From the NCBI GenBank assembly GCA_947650365.1, contig OX393549.1:36203335-36267334 (forward strand): a DNA stretch of 64,000 nucleotides, given 5' to 3'. The position numbers were made by a program, and so were the translations under genes. Numbering within the stretch: position 1 is the first letter of the stretch; every line of letters starts with the position of its first letter. This DNA comes from Chamaelirium japonicum (Eukaryota; Streptophyta; Magnoliopsida; Liliales; Melanthiaceae). The notes beneath the pieces are model-generated. The model did no database searches. It saw nothing but the letters and a program-made list of their open reading frames with translations, and was not told where the DNA came from. Below, piece after piece: positions 1 to 8,612 of this stretch.

Positions 1-2914
1 TAAAGACATACTTTATATATCATCCTTGAGACAAAACTTAATTTTTATTTTCTTATTGAATAATGAAAGTTTTTTAGTTTTATTAAATGCTTCTGGTATG
101 TCAATTAAATTGAATGATTTATTTGTTTGTAAGGGAAAGACACAGAATGGTCTCTATGTAATTAACTCCACTCATAAGCAGGATACCATAACTGAAGCAT
201 GTATGATTAATTCATCTAAAAGAAAAAAATCCCTTATATAATCCAATACTCTTTTGGCATCTGAGGCTTGGACACATAGTCTCAAATATGATTCACAGAT
301 TGGTTACAGTAGGACTTTTAAGTCCAGATGTTTCAGAAAGCATACCAATGTGTGAGTCTTACTTGGAAGACAAGATGACCAAAAGAACTTTCCGAACTAA
401 AGGTAGCAGATCTCAGGAGGTATTGAAGTTAGAACATACTGATGTATGAGGGCCCATAAGTGTCCGTTCCATAGAAGGCTTTGAGTATTTCATCACTTTC
501 ACGGATGATCACTCGAGGTTTGGATACATATATCTAATACGGCGGAAGTCTGAATCTTTTGATAAGTTCAAGGAGTTCAAAGCTGAAGCAGAAAAGCAGA
601 CGAGTAAGAGTATCAAGTCTCTTCGATCGGATCGAGGAGGCGAATACCTTTCAGATGAATTTATTGGATACCTATGTGAGTATGGGATTATATCCCTGCT
701 GACTGCACCAGGGACACCACAATAAAACGACGTATCTAAAAGGAGAAACCGAACTTTGTTAAACATGGTTCGGACTATGATGAGTTATGCAATATTACCA
801 CCTAGTTTTTGGGGATATGCCCTAGAGACAGTAGCATATATTTTGAACTTTATTCCATCAAATTCAGTACCTCTGACTCCTTAGGAGCTGTGATTGAAGC
901 GAAAGCCAAACCTGCAGCACTTTAGGATTTGAGGTTGTTCAGCACATATGTGGAAGAACAAGCGAGACAATATGGAGTCAAAGACTAAGATATGTCTATT
1001 CGTTGGGCATCCAAAAGGGACAAAGGATGATTTATTTTATGATCCTGAGGATAGAAAGGTTGTCGTCTCAACGAACACCGTATTCCTGGAGCAAGATTAT
1101 TTAATAGACTATAAGCCCACCAATAAAGTAGTTCATGAAGAATTGCTTGGTACTGATGGGAGTACGTAGACAGAAAATATAGTGGGAGCTGATACCACTA
1201 AATTAACGATACTGTAGAATTGACTCCTATGAAACCATCACAGGCTCGTCACAGTGGGAGGACCACAAGAGCTCCTGATAGATGCATTAGAGAAACCTTC
1301 TTAGTGGATCCAGAGTTTTAGGAGGATGATCCTCTAGACTACGACGAAGCGATGATATACTCTGACCATGCAGTATGGCAGAAAACCATGGAGGCAGAAC
1401 TGACATCGATATCCCAAAACTCGGTTTGGACACTTGTAACACCGCCTTACAATATTAAACATGTTGGGTGTAAGTGGGTGTACAAAAGAAAAAGAAGTCC
1501 AGATGGTACCGTTAAGACTTACAAAGCTAGACTAGTCGCTAAGGGTTATACCCAACGAGAAGGGATCGACTATGATGAAACTTTTTCGCTAGTGGCTATG
1601 CTTAAGTTTATCCGGATCCTCTTGTCCATTGAAGCCCATTATGATTGGAAAATTTGGAAAATGGACGTCAAGACCACATTCCTCAATTAGAATTTGGAAG
1701 AAGATATTTATATATCTTAGCCTTCAGGCTTTGTCGCAAAAGGTCAGGAAAGTCTGGTTTGCAAGTTGCAAAGATCCATTTATGGACTCAAGCAAGCATC
1801 CAAAAGTTAGAACATGCATTTTGATCAGGATATCCAGACTTATGGATTTGAACAGAACATGGATGAACCATGTGTTTATAAAAGGAGCGATAAGACTACA
1901 GTAGTTTTTCTAGTTCTTTACGTAGACGATATCCTGCTCATTGAAAATGATGTTAGAATATTATCTACAGTGAAGGTGTGGTTATCCTCTCAATTTGATA
2001 TGAAAGATCTGGGTGAAGCGAGTTATGTTCTGGGCATCAAGGTAACTCGAGATCGCCAGAACAAGATTTTCTCACTATCATAGTCAGCCTACATAGATAC
2101 TATCTTGGTCAGATTTAGTATGTATAACTCCAAGAAGGGACTAGTTCCATTCAGACATGGAATGAAATTGTCCAAGGATTAGGGTCCTAAGACTCCTAAG
2201 GAGAGGACGAAGATGTAGAAGATACCTTATGCTTCGGCTGTAGGAAGTCTGATGTATGTTATACAATGCATGAGACCAGATATATGCCATGCAGTAGGCA
2301 TGATGGGCATGTATTAGTCAAATCTAGGTCCAGAGCACTGAACTGCTGTGAAAAGTATACTCAAGTATCTCTGTAGGACGAGAGATTATAAGTTAGTTTA
2401 CTCTTTACAGGAACTGATACCAATTAGATACACAGATTCTGACTTTGCAGTAGATCCATAATCCAGAAGATCGATGTTAGAGTTTGTGTTTTCATTAGGA
2501 GGATGAGCTGTCAGTTGGAGGAGCATGAAGCAGGGATGCATCGCAAATTTGACGACATAGGCTGAGTACGTTGCGGCGTGCGAAGCAGCTAAGGAGGTGG
2601 TGTGGCTCAAGAAATTCCTCACAGACTTAGGATGTATATCGGAAGCTCAAGATCCTATTATCCTTTACTGTGACATAGTGGAGTAGTAGCACAATCCAAT
2701 GAGCCAAGTTATCACCAGAAGAGCAAGCATATTGAGCGAAAATACTATATTATCCAGGACTTGCAGAAGCGAGGGAAGGTTGAAGTGACTCAGGTCGTGT
2801 CAATAGATAACATAACGGACCCTTTCACAAAGGCGTTATTGATAAAGGCTTTTGAGAAGCACGTGGATGCCATAGGAGTTAAGACTATTATTCCCCGCTA
2901 GGCCAAGTGGGAGA
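1..2914 (+). pseudogene. Ty1/copia pol remnant (gag-pre-integrase, integrase, RT, RNase H)
   Basis: This is the 3' part of a copia polyprotein gene; its 5' part lies outside the window. Translating all three plus frames gives copia domains in order. A gag-pre-integrase motif FWHLRLGHI lies near 250-275 and an integrase zinc finger near 330-390. The integrase core follows at about 480-870, with FTDDHSRFGYIYLIRR and SDRGGEY. Reverse transcriptase covers about 1340-2080, with [21 protein letters not shown] and the catalytic YVDD near 1920. RNase H covers about 2420-2640 (TDSDFA, then WLKKFL). Many stops and frameshifts interrupt it, so it cannot make a functional protein. The domain order IN-RT-RH is diagnostic of copia rather than gypsy. 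The same lineage recurs at 53182-58273, with the shared string LLIENDVRIL next to the RT motif. Confidence 0.9.
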
Positions 2915-2915
2915 T
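2901..2915 (+). other. Polypurine tract of copia element
   Basis: The purine-rich AAGTGGGAGA lies directly before the TGTTG start of the 3' LTR. This is the expected site of plus-strand priming in a plant copia element. The position between the end of pol and the LTR supports the call. Confidence 0.7.
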
Positions 2916-4003
2916 TGTTGTAGCTCGTGTGTCCTGAGCGTGGATTTTCTGTATTAACATTAATAAAGATAAGTTTGGTTATTATTTTTATTAGAATACT
3001 ACTTTGGTGTATGTTAATTCATATATAATAAAGGACTCTAGGGAACACAGTAGGCCACTGAGGCGCATAATGGATCCATGCTTGGGAGACCCAGTAGACC
3101 GGTTCTGCGTAAACCTATAATTAGTTCATTGCTTTGGTGATGCCGGTCGCTTCCCTGAGAATAAGCTGTTGGCAGGTAGAGGATGTGGTGAAGTCTCCAC
3201 CACAGGAACGTGGGATTCTCATTCACTTGACCAATCATGATGATCGTGTTGAACAGGAACCAAGATGGTGCATAATTAAGTGATTCAGACACTGGTGTAT
3301 AAAATGTCTTACTACTATAGATAATATATCCTTAACTCTGAGAGACCATGTACATTAAGTCAACTAGTTGAGTGGTGCTTTGATGTGCCAACGTGTGCAT
3401 ACCTTCTATAGTATAATACCATGGTACGTTGGGTTACCCAGTTGACGCTTGAGTGACATGCAATCCCTACAGGTTATCCGACGTCCAGTATTGGATGGGT
3501 ACGTTTTGATGAGTCAATCTGTCCACATAATTAACCCAGTCATGGTGGTTGTCAGTATGACTAACGACGTTCCGGATGCTAGGCATACCACCGGAAGGTG
3601 TATGGTGTTATAGATGACAAATTATCAAATCCTAGTCAGATGATCGATCAAAATCTGACGGTGCTCCTACCGCCCGAGTCGAATCATGACACCAGTAGTA
3701 GGAGGGACTAAGGATTATCAGAGTATAGTATATAACAGGGTTATGAGGGAGTAACATAAGTTTAGGATCACTAGAGTTCAATTCGCGTCACACTCTGGGT
3801 GGCTACGCGGGTTAATCGGATTAGGATTGATTAATAGAACTTTCGGTGTGTCACCGGGATAGGGTTGATTAACGGTCCTCTCTCCCTCTTTGTGGTTTCA
3901 GCCAAGGAAGAAAGAGGAAGAAGAAGGAGGAAGAAAGGTGAAATAAGAAGAGAGAAAGAGAAGGAGGAGATCTTGTGGCTCGCCGTCATTTTCACAACGA
4001 ATT

Positions 4004-4345
4004 TGTAACATCCGCCCCAAACACATAAGATTTTGTCCGCTTTGCCCATGCCCGCACGAGAACTTCCCAGGGAGGTCACCCATCCTGGTACTACTCTCGC
4101 CCGAGCACGCTTAACTACGGAGTTCTTACGAAATCCGTAGCGGTGCACGGTTTTAAAACGCGTCTTCTATGTTTGGGAGGGGAAATTATATAAGTAGCTC
4201 AAGATCTCCTTCTCTCCAGGCGATGTGGGGCTAACTCATGGCCTTGTACACCTCACCTCACCTCACCTCACCTCATCCATCTTGGCATTCCTGCCCCAGG
4301 AGTCTTGGCTCTTGGCTCTTGGACTATTGGATCTTGGTCGTCACA
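4004..4345 (-). repeat. Cassandra LTR 1 with 5S-like segment
   Basis: On the minus strand this LTR begins TGTGACGACC and ends TTACA. About 4050-4145 matches the 3' two thirds of plant 5S rRNA in sense orientation, including the internal control region (GCGTGCTCGGGCGAGAGTAG and GGGTGACC). A CTCAC(CTCAC)n run lies near 4251-4275 on the plus strand. The 5' end of 5S is not conserved, so this is a promoter-like remnant and not a 5S gene. Confidence 0.85.
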
Positions 4346-4426
4346 ATCCACCCCCCTTAGGGCTACACGTCCTCGTGTAGGGTTAGACCCCCCCCATCCC
4401 GAGGAGAACCGGCTCTGATACCATTT
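4346..4426 (-). other. Cassandra internal domain with PBS and polypurine tract
   Basis: The 81-bp internal region has no coding capacity. On the minus strand TGGTATCAGAGC (4412-4423) lies 3 nt after the LTR and is complementary to the 3' end of initiator tRNA-Met, so it is the primer binding site. The other end carries CCTAAGGGGGGTGGAT, a polypurine tract, directly before the next LTR. Such a short PBS-PPT interval is typical of TRIM elements, which depend on proteins from other retrotransposons. Confidence 0.85.
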
Positions 4427-4767
4427 TGTAACATCCGCCCCAAACATACAAGATTTTGTCCGCTTTGCCCGTGCCCGCACGAGAACTTCCCAGGGGGTCA
4501 CCCATCCTGGTACTACTCTCGCCCGAGCACGATTAACTACGGAGTTCTTACGAAATCCGTAGCGGCGCACAGTTTTAAAACGCATCTTCTATGTTTGGGA
4601 GGGGAAATTATATAAGTAGCTCAGGATCTCCTTCTCTCCAAGCGATGTGGGGCTAATTCATGGCCTTGTACACCTCACCTCACCTCACCTCACCTCATCC
4701 ATCTTGGCATTCCCGCCTCAGGATTCTTGGCTCTTGGCTATTGGCCTATTGGATCTTGGTCGTCACA
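4427..4767 (-). repeat. Cassandra LTR 2 with 5S-like segment
   Basis: This is a 341-bp LTR, nearly identical to LTR 1 and in the same orientation, with the 5S-like block at about 4470-4565. With LTR 1 and the internal domain it forms one standard Cassandra unit (4004-4767). It is followed by a 16-bp spacer (4768-4783) of unrelated sequence and then LTR 3. Confidence 0.85.
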
Positions 4768-4783
4768 ATAGAGGACAATATTT

Positions 4784-5125
4784 TGTAACATCCGCCCCAA
4801 ACACACAAGATATTGTCCACTTTGCCCGTGCCCGCACGAGAACTTCCCAGGGAGGTCACCCATCCTGGTACTACTCTCGCCCGAGCACGCTTAACTACGG
4901 AGTTCTTACGAATTCCGTAGCGGCGCACGGTTTTAAAACATGTCTACTATGTTTGGGAGGGGAAATTATATAAGTAGCTCAGGATCTCCTTCTCTCCAGG
5001 CGATGTGGGGCTAACTCATGGCCTTGTACACCTCACCTCACCTCACCTCACCTCATCCATCTTGGCATTCCTGCCTCAGGAGTCTTGGCTCTTGGCTTTT
5101 GGCCTATTGGATCTTGGTCGTCACA
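4784..5125 (-). repeat. Cassandra LTR 3 with 5S-like segment
   Basis: This is a 342-bp LTR in the same orientation as LTRs 1 and 2, with the 5S-like block at about 4830-4925. It is not followed by a matching internal domain. Instead the adjacent 63 bp (5126-5188) are an internal-domain piece in the opposite orientation that has lost the primer binding site. Confidence 0.85.
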
Positions 5126-5188
5126 ATTCTCCTCGGGATGGGGGGGTCTAACCCTACACGAGGACGTGTAGCCCTAAGGGGGGTGGAT

Positions 5189-5529
5189 TGTGACGACCAA
5201 GATCCAATAGGCCAATAGCCAAGAGCCAAGACTCCTGAGACGGGAATGCCAAGATGGATGAGGTGAGGTGAGGTGAGGTGAGGTGTACAAGGCCATGAAT
5301 TAGCCCCACATCACCTGGAGAGAAGAAGATCCTGAGCTACTTATATAATTTCCCCTCCCAAACATAGAAGACGCGTTTTAAAACCGTACGCCGCTACGGA
5401 TTTCGTAAGAACTCCGTAGTTAATCGTGCTCGGGCGAGAGTAGTACCATGATGGGTGACCCCCTGGGAAGTTCTCGTGCGGGCACGGGCAAAGCGGACAA
5501 AATCTTGTATGTTTGGGGCGGATGTTACA
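5189..5529 (+). repeat. Cassandra LTR 4, inverted
   Basis: This is a 341-bp LTR on the plus strand, inverted relative to LTRs 1-3. It starts TGTGACGACC after the polypurine tract at about 5171-5188 and ends GATGTTACA, followed by the TSD GAATT. The 5S-like block is at about 5395-5485. With LTR 3 it forms an inverted pair that could fold into a long hairpin. Confidence 0.85.
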
Positions 5530-5892
5530 GAATTCCTCCGTCGGCTCATAGTCCTTGCACTCAGAGATAGGACTTCGAGGATTCCTCCCTTCGTAAAGGA
5601 CAAGGTGTCATCCGATAGCTTCCCTTGCGATTCACGTGCGGTTCATCATCGTTCTATTCTCTTCGGATCATAGATCCATAAGGTATGATGGTTCTAAACA
5701 CCTAACTAGATACATACATGTCTTCCGTAGATCATAGTATGCCTCTAGGGTGTCCGCACATATGCTAAGATCATAAATTTGCATGTAGATTGTTTTGTTG
5801 AATTAATTGTTGTAATGAAACATACACTGTGAGATCTTCGGATCTATCTTTTGCTTCCGCTGCGACTTTGATAATAGGATTTAATTCCAACA

Positions 5893-6420
5893 GATGCCAA
5901 CTAGAAAGATCCTAAATGATAGTGGGATTGGGAATGTTCCAATTCGGGGTCTGCATGAGAACTTAAAGGGAATTCATGGACTCAGGTCACAAAAATCAAT
6001 AAGGCTAAAGCCCCCTTGGCCCACAATGATCCTATTCAATCTAGCGAATCAAGGTTTGCTATTTTAGTTGAAGAAGGGGTTGAGGTTTTGGGGAGTTAGG
6101 AGGATGAAGTAGCTGAGCAAGTTCGAGGGACTGATGATGCACCAACTGTTACACAGGCTGGTTGTAATGTTACGCAACCTGGGTCTGCCTTTACAGGAGT
6201 TGTTGTAACGCAGACTGGTGTCAATGTTACGCAGGCTGATGTTGGAGCAGACTCTGTAAATGCTATGCAGTCTGTTGGTGCTGTAGAGGGGGCGTGCCCG
6301 ATCAGCGGGATTTGCGATCAACAAAAGGGAGAGAGGGATGGATTTGAGGTGTAGAGAGGCGCATCAATTAGGTATGCGGGATCATGTGGTTGAGAGTGGG
6401 TTAGAGAGCGACCATCACAA
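5893..6420 (+). other. Degraded coding-like remnant, perhaps LINE ORF1
   Basis: The stretch after the LTR reads partly open on the plus strand. About 6060-6330 encodes a run containing VEEGVEV and repeated VTQ.G.NVTQ units. The style, a low-complexity tail after an NP/RFAIL-like stretch, recalls the end of plant LINE ORF1 proteins with zinc knuckles, but no zinc knuckle is visible. Stops break it. It may be the sequence into which the copia element inserted. The assignment is tentative. Confidence 0.3.
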
Positions 6421-6431
6421 CCGTTGTTTGT

Positions 6432-6547
6432 CCCCCCTACAAAAACCCTCCTCTATTATATAGATATAGATTTGCTATGCATACAAGCAGGTCTGGTTTG
6501 GTTTGTGGGTTGAATCTATATAATAGAGGAGTGTTTTATTGGGGGTA
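6432..6547. mobile_element. Small foldback element (MITE-like)
   Basis: The left arm contains CTCCTCTATTATATAGAT and the right arm contains its reverse complement, ATCTATATAATAGAGGAG. Each arm is extended by C-rich and G-rich ends. The arms are about 37 nt and the total is about 116 bp with a short loop. No coding capacity and no clear TSD were seen. Confidence 0.6.
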
Positions 6548-7016
6548 CGAAGAAAGGCCAGAATCCGTTTATAGGAGGGGGACAAAATAAGGGGTAGGGA
6601 TCGAGTGCCACGTCATATGCAACAAATTAAAGACAATGATTTAAATATCTATTACTATAATTAGTTGGGATGAGTTTGATCACGGCTGAAACCACACCCC
6701 ACTTCCCCCGGCCAATACTTCCTCTCTCTCCTCGTCACCACATTTTTGTGTAACCGACCCGTACCAATCCCCACATTTCGATGTAACCCCGGCCTCACCT
6801 CCCCTCTTTAGATGACACACCTCCACCCTTGACATTAGAAACGAGAGAGAGAGAGAGAAACATGAGCGTGACGAGAGAGTGAGGGATAGGAGAAAGAAAG
6901 AGGGATAAATGAGATCTAAGAAAAAGGAAAGAAGGGAGAGAGAGAAAGAGGATGTCCAAATTGAGAGATGAAGAAAGAGGATTAGGTGGGGGGGGGGGGG
7001 GGGGGGGTAACCATTG
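6548..7016. other. Non-coding spacer with GA-rich tract and 20-G run
   Basis: No gene is visible. The interval holds a GA-rich stretch (about 6840-6960) and an uninterrupted run of 20 G at 6988-7007. The G run could form quadruplex structure or may be inaccurate in length in the assembly. Confidence 0.5.
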
Positions 7017-7024
7017 AATGGTAG

Positions 7025-7484
7025 CTAGGGCTGGGTAGTTTAGACTTGACCCGGTAGACCCAAGACGACCCGACACAAAATTAGTGGGTTTGGGTTAAAC
7101 TAGTTCGTGTCGTAAACGGGTCGACACGACTAACTCGATTAGTAAACGGGTCGGGTCCAGGTTTAGACCTGAGAAGAACCGTTTAAAATTCAACGAGTCG
7201 GGTCTACCCGCAATCCGATACTGTAGTATATAGGATAATACTATAGTATGTAGTACCAGCGGGTCTTATTGGGTCAAGTCGAGTCGAGTCGGATTGGGTC
7301 GGGTCAGGTCAACTGAATAGACCCATGTGGTAAATGGGTCTTATCGGGTCTACCCTTTTATAAGCGGGTCGGGTACGGGTTTAGGGTCTAGACATGATTA
7401 GTTAAACGGGTTGGGTCCGGGTCTAGGAGTTTCTGACACGACCCAAAACTAGACACGATACGAACACGACCCATTGCCACCCCT
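7025..7484. mobile_element. GGGTC-rich non-autonomous hAT-like element
   Basis: The right end reads GCCACCCCT, matching the plant hAT-style terminus AGGGGTGGCAA. The left end (CTAGGGCTGGG) is a degraded version. Flanks AATGGTAG (7017-7024) and AATGGTAA (7485-7492) agree at 7 of 8 positions, consistent with an 8-bp hAT target duplication. The interior is made of GGGTC/GACCC-type words and has no open reading frame. A related copy, better preserved at its left end, starts at 12378. Confidence 0.6.
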
Positions 7485-7530
7485 AATGGTAATTGTGGTT
7501 GTGTTACCGATTTTTAGCTCATTTTTTTTA

Positions 7531-7764
7531 GGGTAAATTACACATAGGCCTCCTGTAGTTTGACCGGTTATCATTTACACCCTCTCATGTTTAAAAACCT
7601 ACAAATGCCCCCCTATATTTTGAAAAACCAGACACATAGACCCCCTGGAGGGGGTGCAAGTGATGTGTTTTTCAAACTATAGGGGAGCATTTGTAGTGTT
7701 TTAAATATGAGGGGGTGTAAGTGATAACTGGTCAGACTACCAGGGGTCTATGTATAATTTACTC
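7531..7764. mobile_element. Foldback MITE
   Basis: The left end GGGTAAATTACACATAGG is mirrored at the right end by TCTATGTATAATTTACTC. The inverted similarity continues inward through 'tgaccggttatca' and 'tgataactggtca', giving arms of more than 100 nt that nearly meet at the centre. The length is 234 bp with no coding capacity. Confidence 0.75.
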
Positions 7765-7948
7765 TTTATTTAAAGAGCTAATAAAGTATGGTTTGTTTAA
7801 ATTTTTTTTTTCCCAAGTAGCTTTTAGGATGGGGGGAAGATAAAGGAAGGATTATGGATGCTGTGATTTGTGAATATCAATGTTTGGGTTGAGTTGGGTT
7901 TGGAATTGCCTGTTTTTTTTTTCTAGTAAATTTCCCCACTTTTGTTAA

Positions 7949-8606
7949 TTGCCCTTCTCCCTCTTTCTTCTTCACTTTTCCTTCTCCCTTCTCCCATTTC
8001 AATCTAACTATTACCCCCTCCTTGGATCTCGGCTCCGTCACACAAAGGCGGCGAATGTGATCGACCGAGGGTGGTCAGGGATCGTATACCGTGTGCGGGT
8101 CCTACTGACGGGCCCTCTGATCACCATCAAGAGGTTCTGTGCGTGCAATGAGGCGGCCCTGGTGACATTCGCATGCGAGATCGGGACACTGGCACAGATC
8201 TGACACCATAATATTATGCGACTGCTGGTGGGCCAGCAACCGACTAATGCGACTGTTGTTCTACTACTACCTATCGATGGCACAGGAGGGGATCTCCTTC
8301 ACGGAGGCGGTGTGACAGGGGCCGCTGTCGCCACTCTTGAAATGTTATGTTTGACACATTTGAAATATTGTTACCTTTCTCGAAATATTGTCCCCGCCCT
8401 TGAAATCTTTTATGTGCTGAAAAACATGGGCATTATCCCCACTCACGAAATATTGTCATATTTCTTAAAATATTATTACTACTCACGAAATATTATTCTT
8501 CCTCAAAAATGTTGTCTCCGCTCTAGAAATATTTTGTTACCACCTTTGAAATATTGTCCTCGCCATCGAAATCTTTTGCATGCCGACTTGCACGGGTATT
8601 ACTAGT
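7949..8606 (+). mobile_element. Helitron-like 3' part ending in CTAGT
   Basis: From about 8340 the sequence repeats 'gaaatattgt' words every 20-30 bp. It ends in 'gcatgccgac..gcacgggtattactagt'. A very similar tail occurs at 20340-20629. A CTAG terminus followed by T, preceded by a short GC-rich hairpin-prone segment, fits a Helitron 3' end. The 5' TC end was not located, so the left boundary is only the start of the recognised content. The element carries the kinase fragment listed next. Confidence 0.5.
8010..8332 (+). pseudogene. LRR receptor-like kinase fragment (N-lobe of kinase domain)
   Basis: The plus-strand translation carries the start of a serine/threonine kinase domain. It has a degraded glycine loop (ANVIDRGWSGIVYR), a lysine in ITIKRF where kinases have VAVK, then ACEIGTLAQI, HHNIMRLL and finally GDLLHGGG. 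This order resembles the N-lobe and hinge of subfamily XI leucine-rich-repeat receptor kinases, where the same stretch reads NVIGxGSSGVVYR...HRNIVRLL. A stop replaces the arginine of the IRHRNI motif. The C-lobe (HRD, DFG) and the ectodomain are absent. It is best explained as a gene fragment captured by the Helitron-like element around it. Confidence 0.6.
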
Positions 8607-8612
8607 ATGAAA

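Larger units (their letters stand above)
3999..5534. mobile_element. Complex Cassandra TRIM insertion
   Basis: This insertion is flanked by direct repeats GAATT at 3999-4003 and 5530-5534. It consists of three about 342-bp LTRs read on the minus strand and a fourth, inverted, read on the plus strand. An 81-bp internal segment lies between the first two and an inverted 63-bp partial one before the fourth. Each LTR runs TGTGACGACC...GATGTTACA on its own sense strand and contains a 5S-rRNA-like block, which is the hallmark of Cassandra. A normal TRIM has two LTRs in one orientation, so the arrangement is rearranged. A single TSD pair outside the whole complex suggests one insertion event or later internal rearrangement. 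Confidence 0.85.
2916..5892 (+). repeat. 3' LTR of copia element, interrupted by Cassandra
   Basis: The LTR starts TGTTG after the polypurine tract and ends TCCAACA at 5892, a TGTT...AACA pair. It belongs to the same family as the LTRs at 50847 and 58909. Shared stretches include 'cactctgggtggctacgc' and the end block with 'cttccgctgcg' shortly before 'ccaaca'. Its 2977 bp include a 1526-bp Cassandra insertion plus a 5-bp target duplication, leaving about 1.45 kb of LTR. That is shorter than the 2321-bp relatives, so deletions are likely. The matching 5' LTR lies outside the window. Confidence 0.75.

Noticed and set aside
4050-5485. Genuine 5S rRNA genes
   Set aside because: Only the internal control region and 3' part match; the 5S 5' end is replaced and each block lies inside a Cassandra LTR.
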